Assembly (NCBI GenBank): GCA_002025645.1
Contig: CP018783.1
Span: forward strand, 1,240,001 to 1,304,000
Reading direction: 5' to 3'
Length of the DNA: 64,000 bases
DNA from: Curtobacterium pusillum
GTDB taxonomy: Bacteria; Actinomycetota; Actinomycetes; Actinomycetales; Microbacteriaceae
The notes beneath the pieces are model-generated. The model saw only the letters and a list, made by a program, of their open reading frames with translations, had not been told where the DNA came from and ran no database searches. The translations under genes were made by a program, and so were the position numbers. Positions 33,024 through 41,605 of the stretch are shown here, piece by piece. How positions within the stretch are numbered: the first letter of the stretch is position 1; each line of letters opens with the position of its first letter.

Positions 33024-33874
33024 TGCGCGCCACCACCCCGGTCGCACCCGTGACGGACGACGGCGACCCCACGCCGGCCCGGAACGCCGCACTGTCGCTG
33101 CGCCGCGGCCTCCGACTGCTCGACTGCATCGCCGACCGCACCAGGAACGGCGAGCTCGCGGTGTCACTCACCACGCTCGCGGCGGAGCTCGGCACCTCGA
33201 AGTCCACCGTGCTCCGGTTGACCGCCCCGATGGTCGAGAACGACCTGCTGCGCCGGACGCCCGACGCGGGCTTCACGCTCGGCCTCGGGGCACTGCTGCT
33301 CGGGCAGAGCTACCTCGAGGGCATCGACCTCCGCTCGGCTGCCGCACCGTTCCTCCGTCGGACCGCCGAGCAGACGGGGCTCACCTGCCACCTGGTCGTC
33401 CCGGACGGCACGGACATCGTCTACGTCGACAAGGTCGAGATGCGCGGGACCGTGCGGATGGGCTCCCGGATCGGCAACCGCCTGCCGATGCGCAACACCG
33501 CGTCCGGCAAGGCGATGGTGGCGTTCGGCGAGCCGGAACTGCTCGAGCGGGTACTCGCGGAGCCGGCGACCGCGATGACCGAGCACTCGATCGTCGACGA
33601 CGACCGCTGGCGTGCGGAGGTCGACCGGACGCACGGCCGCGGGTACGGCATCGACGACCGCGAGAACGAGCCGGACATCCGGTGCGTCGCCGCTCCCGTG
33701 CTCGACCACGCGAACCAGGTCGTCGGCGCGATGAGCATCTCCGGCCTGGCCTCCCGGTTCCCCGCCGCGGCCGTCCGCGAACTCGGCGACGGTGTCGTCC
33801 GGACCGCGCTCGAGATCTCCGTCGCGCTCGGGTCGTCCTCGGCGCAGCTCGCCCTGTCGAAGGGCACCCGGTGA
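33023..33874 (+). CDS. IclR family regulator of the amino-sugar acid operon
   Basis: 283 residues. Winged HTH (about 25-95) with AVSLTTLAAELGTSKSTVLRL; effector domain (about 105-270) with CHLVVPDGTDIVYVDKVE, NTASGKAMVAF and DDRENEPDIRCVAAPV. IclR members sense small metabolites such as KDG or KDPG in pectin operons (KdgR). Its ATG overlaps the upstream stop as TGATG, so it is cotranscribed with the enzymes it probably controls. Confidence 0.88.
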   Translation: MRATTPVAPVTDDGDPTPARNAALSLRRGLRLLDCIADRTRNGELAVSLTTLAAELGTSKSTVLRLTAPMVENDLLRRTPDAGFTLGLGALLLGQSYLEGIDLRSAAAPFLRRTAEQTGLTCHLVVPDGTDIVYVDKVEMRGTVRMGSRIGNRLPMRNTASGKAMVAFGEPELLERVLAEPATAMTEHSIVDDDRWRAEVDRTHGRGYGIDDRENEPDIRCVAAPVLDHANQVVGAMSISGLASRFPAAAVRELGDGVVRTALEISVALGSSSAQLALSKGTR

Positions 33875-34860
33875 GCGGGGACGGCGTCGGTCGCGTCCTG
33901 ACCTTCGGCGAGACGATGCTGCTCCTGACCGGCCGGGACACGGGCGCCGTCCCCGACCTCGAGCACATGCGCGTGGACACCGGCGGTGCCGAGAGCAACG
34001 TCGCGATCGGCCTCGTCCGCGCCGGCGTCCCGACGACGTGGATCGGCCGCGTGGGCACCGACCCCGCCGGCGACCGCGTCACACGTGACGTCCGGAGCGA
34101 GGGCGTCGACGTCGTCGCCGTGCCGGACCCCGACCGGTCGACGGGCATCATGATGAAGGAGCGGCTGGCCGACGGACGCACCCGGGTGACCTACCACCGT
34201 CGGGGTTCGGCGGGCTCGGCCCTGCGGGCGTCCGACCTGCCGGCGAGCATCGTCGAGCAGGCGGCGCTCCTGCACGTCACCGGCATCACGCTCGCGCTGT
34301 CCGACGAGGCCCGCGCGACCGTCGAGTCGGCGATCGACCGCGCCGACGCCGCCGGGGTGCCGGTGTCCTTCGACGTGAACCACCGGCCGAAGCTCATCGA
34401 CGCCGACACCGCACGGGAGCGCTACCGGGCCGTCGCCCGGCGCTCCTCGATCGTGTTCGCCGGCGACGACGAGGCTCGACTCGTCCTCGGGCTCGCCGAC
34501 GACGAGAGCGACGACGAGACACTCGCGCACGACCTCGCGGCGCTCGCCCGGGGCCGCGCCGTCGTGAAGCTCGGGTCGCGCGGCGCGGTGGCGTCCGTCG
34601 ACGGGGTGTTCCTCCGTCGCCCGGCCACCCCGGTGCGGGTCGTCGACCCCGTCGGTGCCGGCGACGCCTTCGTCGCCGGCTGGCTCGCGGCGGCCCTCTC
34701 GGGTGCCACCACGGCCGATGCCCTCGACCGGGCAGCCGACGCCGGCGCGCTCGCGTGCACCGTCGAGAGCGACTGGCGCCGACCGGACCCGGCCGCGCTG
34801 CACGACACCACCACCCCCTCGGACGTCGACCACGCCGTCCACGACCGCGTCGACCGCTGA
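33871..34860 (+). CDS. kdgK: 2-keto-3-deoxygluconate kinase (PfkB family)
   Basis: 329 residues. PfkB fold: LTFGETMLLLTG at the start, GGAESNVAIGLVRAG (PfkB signature 1, about 34-48), and VDPVGAGDAFVAGWL (signature 2, about 256-270) with the catalytic Asp. MKERLADGRTRVTYHRRGSA resembles KDG kinases, which recognise 2-keto-3-deoxygluconate. Start is GTG overlapping the IclR stop as GTGA. The adjacent KDPG aldolase supports KDG as substrate. Confidence 0.85.
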   Translation: MSGDGVGRVLTFGETMLLLTGRDTGAVPDLEHMRVDTGGAESNVAIGLVRAGVPTTWIGRVGTDPAGDRVTRDVRSEGVDVVAVPDPDRSTGIMMKERLADGRTRVTYHRRGSAGSALRASDLPASIVEQAALLHVTGITLALSDEARATVESAIDRADAAGVPVSFDVNHRPKLIDADTARERYRAVARRSSIVFAGDDEARLVLGLADDESDDETLAHDLAALARGRAVVKLGSRGAVASVDGVFLRRPATPVRVVDPVGAGDAFVAGWLAAALSGATTADALDRAADAGALACTVESDWRRPDPAALHDTTTPSDVDHAVHDRVDR

Positions 34861-34890
34861 CCGGTCCCGCTGACCACGAGGAACGAGCAC

Positions 34891-35547
34891 ATGACGAACA
34901 CCACCAGCACAGACCCCGCCGCTCCCGTCCGGCACCGGCACGCCGCCGGCCCGGCGATCGCGATCCTCCGCGGCGGCACCGGCGAGCACGTCGAGGACGT
35001 CATCGCCACGCTCGTCGAGGCCGGCGTCCGGGCGATCGAGATCACCACGAACACGCCGCGCTGGCGGGAGGGCATCGCCTGGGCCGCCGACCGGTACGGC
35101 ACGGCGGCGTCGATCGGCGTCGGCACCGTGCTCGAACCGCGGCAGCTCGACGAGGCAGCAGCGGCCGGGGCGGTCTTCGCGGTGAGCCCGCACCTCGACG
35201 CCGGCATCGGGGAACGCGCGCACGAACGCGGCCTCGGCTGGTACCCGGGTGCGGCGACCCCGACCGAGATCGTCCGCGCCTGGCAGCTCGGCGCCCGCGC
35301 GGTGAAGGTGTTCCCGGCCGCACAGCTCGGCGGCCCGGCGTTCCTCAAGCAGGTCCTGGCACCGCTCGACTTCGTGGACGTGATCCCCACGGGCGGCATC
35401 GGTGTCGACGACGCGTCCGACTACCTCGCGGCCGGAGCGGTCGCGGTCGGGCTCGGCTCCCCGCTCGTCGGCGACGCCCTGGCGAGCGGTGACCTCGACG
35501 CCCTCCGGACCCGCGCCGAACGACTCGTGGCCGGGCTCGCACGGTGA
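34891..35547 (+). CDS. eda: KDPG/KHG aldolase
   Basis: 218 residues. Class I aldolase that splits 2-keto-3-deoxy-6-phosphogluconate into pyruvate and glyceraldehyde-3-phosphate. Seen: AIAILRGG, VRAIEITTNTP (catalytic Glu in IEIT), GVGTVLEP, YPGAATPTEI and ARAVKVFPA with the Schiff-base Lys at about 137, and DVIPTGGIGVDDA. ATG follows GAGGAACG. It sits directly downstream of the kinase that would make its substrate. Confidence 0.92.
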   Translation: MTNTTSTDPAAPVRHRHAAGPAIAILRGGTGEHVEDVIATLVEAGVRAIEITTNTPRWREGIAWAADRYGTAASIGVGTVLEPRQLDEAAAAGAVFAVSPHLDAGIGERAHERGLGWYPGAATPTEIVRAWQLGARAVKVFPAAQLGGPAFLKQVLAPLDFVDVIPTGGIGVDDASDYLAAGAVAVGLGSPLVGDALASGDLDALRTRAERLVAGLAR

Positions 35548-37133
35548 CCGACCCGGCGCAGGTCCTCCTCCGCGGTGGCAGCGTCGTCGGGGCGGACGGT
35601 GCCGTGCGCGCCGACGTGCTCGTCGCGGACGGCCGCATCGTCGCCGTCGGCACCGACCTCGACGTCCCGACCGACGTCGCCACGATCGACTGCGGCGCGC
35701 GCCTCGTGCTCCCCGGGTTCGTGGACGCGCACTCGCACGGCGGGTCGCTCGTGTTCGACGAGGCCGTGCAGACCGCGCTGCTCCGGCAGGGCGTCACGAC
35801 GATCGTCACCGGGCAGGACGGCGTCGGCCCCGCTCCGGGCGACGGCAGCTACGCCGACCGGTACTTCGCGGCGATCGACGGACCCCACCCACGGTACGAC
35901 GGTGGTGGCGTCGGAGCGCTGCTCGGGACGTACGACGGCACGACGCCGGTCAACGTGGCGACCCTGGTGCCCGCCGGCACGGTCCGGCACGAGGTCATCG
36001 GCGACGACGACCGGCCCGCGACCCCGGCCGAGCTCGAGGCCATGCGTGCCCTCGTGCGCCAGGGCCTGGCCGAGGGTGCGGCAGGGCTCGCGACCGGTCT
36101 CGACTACGTGCCGGGCCTGTACGCCGACACCGCGGAACTCGCGGCGCTCTGCACGGAGGTCGCGGCCGCCGACGGGCTCTACGTCTCGCACATGCGCGGC
36201 GGCTACGAGGGGAACGCCCGCGCCGGGCTGGACGAGATCGCCGAGATCGTCCGGGCCTCCGGCGTGCGGGCACACGTCTCGCACCTGCACGCCCCGGTCG
36301 AACTCGCTGTCGCCGCCCTCGCCGAACTCGCGACGGCCGGGGCACCGATGTCGTTCGACGCCTACCCGTACTCCCGCGGCTGCACGATCCTGTCGATGCT
36401 GCTGCTGCCCGCCGAACTCGCGCGGCCCGGCACCGAGGACCTCGCCCTGGCGCTCGCCGACGATGCCGGCCGCCACCGGGTCCGGGGTGCCGTGCTGGCA
36501 CGGGTGCTCGGTCGCGCCGACCTCGGGACGGACTGGGCGGACCAGATCACGCTGTCGCACGTGCCGGCCGCCGAGTTCCACGCGCTGCAGGGCCGGACGC
36601 TCGCCGAGGCCGCTGCGGCCACGGGCACCGACCCGGTGGACCTCGCGCTCGACGTGCTCGTCGACTCGGCACTGCAGGTCACCGTCGTGATGCGGGTCCC
36701 CCGGCCCCGGACCGCGGACGAGCTCGCGCCGCTCTTCCGGCTCCCCGGGCACACGGCGGGGTCGGACGGCATCTTCGTCGGGACGCACCCGCACCCGCGG
36801 GCGTACGGCACGTTCGCGCGGTACCTGCACGAGTACGCGGTGCCCGGGCGACTCGGCTGGTCGGAGGCCGTCCGGCACCTGTCCACCACGAGCGTCGAGC
36901 GTTACCAGCTCGGGGACCGCGGCGAGGTCCGGGCCGGAGCGGTCGCGGACCTGGTGGTGGTCGACCCGGCCGGGGTCACGGCGGGCTCGTCGTACGCGGA
37001 GCCGATGCGGCTGGCCGAGGGCATCGACGACGTCCTCGTCGCGGGGGTCCCGGTGCTCGCCGACGGCACCCTGACGCACGCGACCCCCGGCGCGGGGCTC
37101 CGTCGGGACGGCTCCGGCACCGGGGGTCGGTGA
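35544..37133 (+). CDS. D-aminoacylase-like amidohydrolase, candidate N-acetyl-D-glucosaminate deacetylase
   Basis: 529 residues. Amidohydrolase barrel with a small beta-sandwich: VLPGFVDAHSHGG (metal-binding HxH near residue 62), VSHMRGGYEGN (His near 216), VSHLHAP (about 245), PGHTAGSDG with the catalytic Asp near 406, and LSTTSVERYQLGDRGEVRAGAVADLVV near the end. The closest pattern is N-acyl-D-amino-acid deacylase. In this operon the likely substrate is an N-acetylated amino-sugar acid. GTG start overlaps the eda stop. Confidence 0.8.
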   Translation: MTDPAQVLLRGGSVVGADGAVRADVLVADGRIVAVGTDLDVPTDVATIDCGARLVLPGFVDAHSHGGSLVFDEAVQTALLRQGVTTIVTGQDGVGPAPGDGSYADRYFAAIDGPHPRYDGGGVGALLGTYDGTTPVNVATLVPAGTVRHEVIGDDDRPATPAELEAMRALVRQGLAEGAAGLATGLDYVPGLYADTAELAALCTEVAAADGLYVSHMRGGYEGNARAGLDEIAEIVRASGVRAHVSHLHAPVELAVAALAELATAGAPMSFDAYPYSRGCTILSMLLLPAELARPGTEDLALALADDAGRHRVRGAVLARVLGRADLGTDWADQITLSHVPAAEFHALQGRTLAEAAAATGTDPVDLALDVLVDSALQVTVVMRVPRPRTADELAPLFRLPGHTAGSDGIFVGTHPHPRAYGTFARYLHEYAVPGRLGWSEAVRHLSTTSVERYQLGDRGEVRAGAVADLVVVDPAGVTAGSSYAEPMRLAEGIDDVLVAGVPVLADGTLTHATPGAGLRRDGSGTGGR

Positions 37134-37157
37134 GGCTTCACTCAGCCAGCGCGGGGG

Positions 37158-37559
37158 TCACTCCGCGGTCGGCAGCACCGCGACGACGTCGATCTCGACG
37201 AGGATGTTCGCGAGGTGCGACTGCACGGTGGTGCGGACCGGGTACGGCTGCGAGAAGTGCTTCGCGTACTCCTCGTTGAAGGCCGGGAAGTCACGGTCGG
37301 AGTGCTCGAGGTGCACGGTCGACTTCACGACGTCGTCCAGGGTCGCACCGTGCTCGGCGAGGACTGCGGCGACGTTCGCCAGCACCTGGGCGGTCTGACC
37401 GGCGACGTCGTCGGCGATCGCACCCGTGGCCGGGTCCTGCGGGCCGAAGCCGGCGGTGTAGATGAAGCCGTTCGCCACGATCCCCTGGCTGTACGGGCCG
37501 GCGGGCTTCGGGGCGTTGTCGGTCACGATGGCGGTCTTCGGCGCGGTGTTGTCCGGCAC
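37158..37559 (-). CDS. RidA family enamine/imine deaminase
   Basis: 133 residues. Seen: NAPKPAGPYSQGIVANGFIYTAGF (start, quoted in parts by PAGPYSQG), TAQVLANVAAVLAEHG, and PVRTTVQSHLANILVEID (the Arg of PVRTT and Glu of VEID are the substrate-binding and catalytic-water residues). RidA clears reactive 2-aminoacrylate-type enamines made by PLP dehydratases. It is convergent with the amino-sugar acid operon (24 bp), whose PLP enzyme would release such intermediates. Confidence 0.88.
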   Translation of the reverse strand: MPDNTAPKTAIVTDNAPKPAGPYSQGIVANGFIYTAGFGPQDPATGAIADDVAGQTAQVLANVAAVLAEHGATLDDVVKSTVHLEHSDRDFPAFNEEYAKHFSQPYPVRTTVQSHLANILVEIDVVAVLPTAE

Positions 37560-37708
37560 GGTGGCTCCTCACGGGTCGGTGGACGTGACCTCCAGGCTAG
37601 GCGGCGGCGCGGCGGTGGACCCGGCCGTGCACCCAAGCCGTTCCGTCCTGCACAACGCGATCCGTGCCTCCAGGCCGCGTGGTGAGGAACCCAGAAGCCT
37701 CGCGCGTC

Positions 37709-37762
37709 TACGCTCGTACCGTGCCCCCTGCCATGCCCGGACATCGCGGAGAGCCGCGGTGA
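37709..37762 (+). promoter_or_regulatory. Leaderless 13-codon ORF coupled to the glycosyltransferase
   Basis: TACGCT (37709-37714) lies 6 nt before a GTG (37721) that opens a 13-codon ORF, MPPAMPGHRGEPR. Its TGA (37760-37762) overlaps the next gene's GTG (37759) as GTGA. The spacing matches leaderless genes in this window, so the short ORF probably captures ribosomes and passes them on. Alternatively the GTG may simply be a second start in another frame. Confidence 0.45.
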
Positions 37763-39003
37763 GTCGACTGGACGGGACCCTGACGGAGTCGATCGCGAGC
37801 GGCCGTCGTCGGCTGCTCGACCTCGTGACGAGCCTGCCGGCGTGGACCGCCGTGCTCCTCGTGTGGACCGGCGGACGCATCGTGTCGACGTTCTGGCTCG
37901 CACTCGCCTTCCCCCTCATCGGCCGTGCGCTGCCGGAGAACGCGATCTGGGGGAACGACCACGGCTTCCTCAACTTCCTGACGGCGTGGGACGGCCAGTA
38001 CTACGAGCAGATCTCGGTGCACGGCTACCCGACGGCCCTCCCCCTCGACGCCGCCGGGCACGTCGCGCAGAACGCGTGGGCGTTCCTGCCGGCGTTCCCG
38101 TTCACGATCCGGATGCTCACCGCCTCGACCGGTGTGCCGTTCGACGTCGGTGCGCCCGCGATCGCCCTGCTCGCCGGACTCGTCGCGACGTACCTGCTGC
38201 ACCGGCTGGTCCGCGACCGCGCCGGGTCCTCGGCGGCGATGTGGGCGGTGTTCTTCTTCACCTGTGGGCCGTTGTCGTTCCTGCTGCAGGTCGGGTACGC
38301 GGAGAGCACGTTCCTCGCGCTGACGTTCGGGGCACTCCTCGCGCTCGAGCGTCGGCGGTACGGCCTGCTGACCGTCCTCGGGGTCGTCGCCGCCTTCACC
38401 CGGCCCGGGGCGCTCGCGATCCCGCTCGTGCTCGGGGTCGTCGCCCTCGTGCGGTGGATCAGCGCCCGGCGGACCGCCGGTGTCCGCTCCCTCGACGTGT
38501 TCCCGGTGGCCGAACGCCTGCGGGTCGTCGCGGCCGGCGTGGTGATGGTGGCCGCCGGGTTCGCCTGGCCGCTCATCGCCGCGCACGTGACGGGTTCGCC
38601 GAACGCCTACCTCGAGACCGAGATGTCGTGGTGGGTGAACTTCATCGGGCGGGTCGACTTCACGCCGCTCACCCCGTGGTTCCTCATCGCCGCACGGTGG
38701 CTCGGCGTGGGCGGGGTGCTCATCGTGGTGTTCCTGCTCGTGGCGTACCCGGTGTGGCTGCTCCGTCGGTCCACCCGTCGGCTGGGGTTCACGACCGTGG
38801 TGTTCTCGGCGGCGTACGCGCTGTACATCTTCGCGGTGTCGCTGCCGATGGCCTCGACGCCCCGGTTGCTGATGCCGCTCGCGCCGCTGTTCGGCTCACC
38901 GGAGCTCGTCGCGAAGCCGTGGATGCGGTGGACGTTCGTGGTCTGCGCCGTGCTCGGGCAGCCGGTTCTCGTCGCCGTGCTGTGGCTGCTCGGCCCGCCG
39001 TGA
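37759..39003 (+). CDS. PIG-V-like (GPI mannosyltransferase family) polytopic glycosyltransferase
   Basis: 414 residues with about 9-10 hydrophobic helices. The extracytoplasmic loop WDGQYYEQISVHGYP (about 75-90) carries the Asp-Gly-x-Tyr-Tyr motif of the PIG-V/mannosyltransferase group; LQVGYAESTFLALTFGALLA follows. Such bacterial proteins transfer sugars from lipid-linked donors to cell-surface glycans; donor and acceptor are unknown. I chose the GTG at 37759, which overlaps the short upstream ORF. A hairpin terminator overlaps its stop codon. Confidence 0.78.
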   Translation: MSRLDGTLTESIASGRRRLLDLVTSLPAWTAVLLVWTGGRIVSTFWLALAFPLIGRALPENAIWGNDHGFLNFLTAWDGQYYEQISVHGYPTALPLDAAGHVAQNAWAFLPAFPFTIRMLTASTGVPFDVGAPAIALLAGLVATYLLHRLVRDRAGSSAAMWAVFFFTCGPLSFLLQVGYAESTFLALTFGALLALERRRYGLLTVLGVVAAFTRPGALAIPLVLGVVALVRWISARRTAGVRSLDVFPVAERLRVVAAGVVMVAAGFAWPLIAAHVTGSPNAYLETEMSWWVNFIGRVDFTPLTPWFLIAARWLGVGGVLIVVFLLVAYPVWLLRRSTRRLGFTTVVFSAAYALYIFAVSLPMASTPRLLMPLAPLFGSPELVAKPWMRWTFVVCAVLGQPVLVAVLWLLGPP

Positions 39004-39020
39004 CGCACGGGCCGAGCAGC
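38985..39020. terminator. Hairpin terminator overlapping the glycosyltransferase stop
   Basis: GCTGCTCGGCCCG (38985-38997) and CGGGCCGAGCAGC (39008-39020) form a perfect 13-bp stem; the TGA stop sits in the 10-nt loop. The convergent PNPOx gene ends 6 bp further on, so the stem probably serves both. Confidence 0.65.
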
Positions 39021-39025
39021 GCTCG

Positions 39026-39517
39026 CTAGAGCTCGACGGTGCCGTGGTCGCCGGTGTCCGGCTGGCTCTGCTTGCCGAGCGCGGCCTTGAGGGTCTGCAC
39101 GAGGCTCCCCACCGGGCCGGTGTCCTGCGTCCAGTACTCGACCGAGTCACCCTCGACGGTCAGCAGCCGGATCGTCGGGTCCTCGCGGCCGTCCGGGAAC
39201 CAGGCCTCCGCGAACGGTGACCACAGTTCGTCGATGACCGTGTCGTCCTGGGTGACCGTGGCGGTGCCGGCGATGGACAGGTAGCCGCCCTGCGACTCGA
39301 TGGCGACGTTGACGTGCGGGTTCCGGGCGATGTCCTCGACCTTCTCGCTGCCGTCCTGCACGAGGAACCGGAGCGTGCCGTGGAAGGTCTTGTCCTGCAC
39401 GGCGAGCGGCCGTGCGTGCAGCTGGCCGTCCTCGCTGACGGTCGTCAGCAGGGCCGTGTGGGCTCCGTGGACGATGTCCGAGATGGCTGCGCGCTGGTCT
39501 GCCTCTGTGTCGGTCAT
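39026..39517 (-). CDS. Pyridoxamine 5'-phosphate oxidase-fold general stress protein
   Basis: 163 residues. Split-barrel flavin-binding fold: AHTALLTTVSEDGQLHARPLAVQD (in parts), LRFLVQDGSEKVEDIARNPHVNV, YLSIAGTATVTQDD, and FAEAWFPDGREDPTIRLLTV, the general-stress-protein-26 pattern. It probably binds FMN, FAD or F420; a PdxH role is unlikely because the substrate loop is missing. ATG follows AGGAG. Confidence 0.85.
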   Translation of the reverse strand: MTDTEADQRAAISDIVHGAHTALLTTVSEDGQLHARPLAVQDKTFHGTLRFLVQDGSEKVEDIARNPHVNVAIESQGGYLSIAGTATVTQDDTVIDELWSPFAEAWFPDGREDPTIRLLTVEGDSVEYWTQDTGPVGSLVQTLKAALGKQSQPDTGDHGTVEL

Positions 39518-39648
39518 GGTGCTCCTCTCGCGTCGTGCGCCCCGTTGTGCTCGACGTGCGGCCGGGTCTCCCCGGGGCGCGTTCCGTTCCCGCCAGTCTG
39601 CCCCTCGATGCTGGGCGCGTCCGGGTGGGCGCTGCGGGTGCTCCGCGG

Positions 39649-40278
39649 TCAGGCGGGCTCGCGGATGGTCGTCTCGACGTCGACGACCTGCGGGATCCGC
39701 GGCATCGACGCGAACCCGAACGCCACGGGCGGGTCGAGCGGCGCCAGGGACCCCAGCGACTCCCCCGCCCAGGTTCCCCGCACGCCGGTGACGTCGTGCG
39801 CCCCGGTCACGCCGTAGTACTCGCGTCGGCCGTTCCCTGCGGAGCCCGCGGTGCCCGACCCCGGTGCCAGCAGCCGCGCCACGGGGTCGATCACCGCGAG
39901 CCACCGGGGGTCGCGGGCGATGGACTTCGGGACGATGCGGAGCACCCGGCCGAGCGGGGAGATCGTGCCGACGTCGATCGAGGCCTGCAGCGCACCGGCG
40001 GAGAGCTCGATGCCGCTGGCGGTCCGACGGGCGGACACGTCGACGACGGAGACCGTGTCGAACCGGTAGGTGCCGGACACGTACGCGGCGACGATCTCGT
40101 CGGGGGCGAGCAGGACGCTCGTGCCGTCGGGCAGCTCGAGGAACACGTCGGTGAACGCACCGAACGGCGAGCGCTCCCACATGCCGACGACGATGCGCAC
40201 GCCGGACGTCGTGCCGACGCCCGTGATCCGGCCGCGGAACCGACGCTCGACGGGGGACGGGGCGGGGGTGGGCGACAT
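39649..40278 (-). CDS. Hypothetical protein
   Basis: 209 residues, no membrane segment. Residues 10-95 are strand-rich (RRFRGRITGVGTTSGVRIVVGMWERSPFG quoted by ends; FLELPDGTSVLLAPDEIVAAYVSGTYRFD), and the rest forms a loosely conserved tail. No named family is recognised. TACGGT ends 7 nt before the ATG, so the start is supported by the leaderless pattern. It is followed by a short gap to the PNPOx gene on the same strand. Confidence 0.6.
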   Translation of the reverse strand: MSPTPAPSPVERRFRGRITGVGTTSGVRIVVGMWERSPFGAFTDVFLELPDGTSVLLAPDEIVAAYVSGTYRFDTVSVVDVSARRTASGIELSAGALQASIDVGTISPLGRVLRIVPKSIARDPRWLAVIDPVARLLAPGSGTAGSAGNGRREYYGVTGAHDVTGVRGTWAGESLGSLAPLDPPVAFGFASMPRIPQVVDVETTIREPA

Positions 40279-40388
40279 GCCCTGGACCGTACCCGGCGCC
40301 CCCGTGAGCCACGTCGGCGGGGCGAGGCGCGCCTCCAGGCCGGACACGGCCCGCGCGCCCGACGCGGCCAGCGCCGCGACGGGCCCCG

Positions 40389-41498
40389 CTACGCGACCGG
40401 GACGGGCTCCGCCAGCAGCTCCCGCACCCGCGGGGCGACCTGCGTGCCGTACAGCTCGATCGACCGCATCATGTCCTCGTGCGGCAGGCGACCCGTCGCG
40501 TACCGCATGTCGAAGCGGGTGACACCGAGGATCCGCATGTTCCGTGCGATCTTCCGTGCGACCGTCTCCGGCGACCCGACGTAGAGCGACCCGCCGGCCG
40601 ACAGGCCCGCGCGGTACCCGGCCACGTCGAGGGGCGGCCAGCCGCGCTCGGCGCCGAGCCGGTCGGTGACGGCCTTGTGGTACGGCCAGTAGCGTTCGGC
40701 CGCCTCCTCATCGGTGGCGGCGACGAACCCGGGCGAGTGCATCGCGATCGGCTGCTGCGGCAGGTCGAGCTGCGCGAGCGCCTGGCGGTACAGCCGCGAG
40801 AACGGGGCGAACTGCGCGGGCTGCCCGCCGATGATCGCGAGGAACAGCGGCAGACCGTACGACGCGGCACGGATGACCGACTGCGGCGAGCCACCGACGC
40901 CGACCCAGGTGGGGATGGCGCCGTGCTCGAGCTTCGGGAAGACGTCCTGGTCGGTGAGCGGTGCGCGCTTCGTGCCGGACCAGGTGACCGGGTCGCCGCC
41001 GCGGAGTGCGGCGAAGAGCTGGAGCTTCTCCTCGAACAGGACCTCGTAGTCGGCGAGGTCGTAGCCGAACAGCGGGAACGACTCGGTGAAGGACCCGCGG
41101 CCGAGGATGACCTCGGCGCGGCCGTTCGAGAGCGCGTCGACGGTGGCGAACCGCTCGTAGACGCGGACCGGGTCGTCGCTCGACAGCACGGTCACCGCAC
41201 TGCCCATCCGGATCCGCGAGGTCCGAGCGGCGATCGCGGCGAGGACGACCTCTGGTGCGCTCACCACGAAGTCGGCGCGGTGGTGCTCCCCCACACCGAT
41301 GAAGTCGATGCCGACCTGGTCGGCGAGGACCGCCTGGTCGACGACGTCGCGGATGCTCTGCGCGTCCGACTTGACGCCGCCGTCGGGGAGCTCGGTGACG
41401 TCACCGAACGTGTCGAGGCCGAGCTGCACGGGGCCGACCCGCTCGGGTGCGGGCGGCGGCACGTCCGAGGGGCGGTCGGTGCCGAATGCGTTGCTCAT
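40389..41498 (-). CDS. LLM class flavin-dependent oxidoreductase
   Basis: 369 residues, luciferase-like monooxygenase barrel. Seen: VDQAVLADQVGIDFIGVGEHHR, VVLAAIAARTSRIRMGSAVTVL, and WVGVGGSPQSVIRAASYGLPLFLAIIGG. The C-terminal YVGSPETVARKIARN is typical. It probably oxidises an organic substrate with FMNH2 from a separate reductase. ATG follows AGGAGG. Divergent from the SDR gene by 107 bp. Confidence 0.87.
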   Translation of the reverse strand: MSNAFGTDRPSDVPPPAPERVGPVQLGLDTFGDVTELPDGGVKSDAQSIRDVVDQAVLADQVGIDFIGVGEHHRADFVVSAPEVVLAAIAARTSRIRMGSAVTVLSSDDPVRVYERFATVDALSNGRAEVILGRGSFTESFPLFGYDLADYEVLFEEKLQLFAALRGGDPVTWSGTKRAPLTDQDVFPKLEHGAIPTWVGVGGSPQSVIRAASYGLPLFLAIIGGQPAQFAPFSRLYRQALAQLDLPQQPIAMHSPGFVAATDEEAAERYWPYHKAVTDRLGAERGWPPLDVAGYRAGLSAGGSLYVGSPETVARKIARNMRILGVTRFDMRYATGRLPHEDMMRSIELYGTQVAPRVRELLAEPVPVA

Positions 41499-41605
41499 GG
41501 ATCCTCCTGCTGGCTGCGAACGTGGCCGTCGCTGCTTTCATGCGTTTGCATAAAAATAGCACGCGCGCCACGCCACCACCAGGGTCCGCGTGTACGGTCC
41601 CCCGC

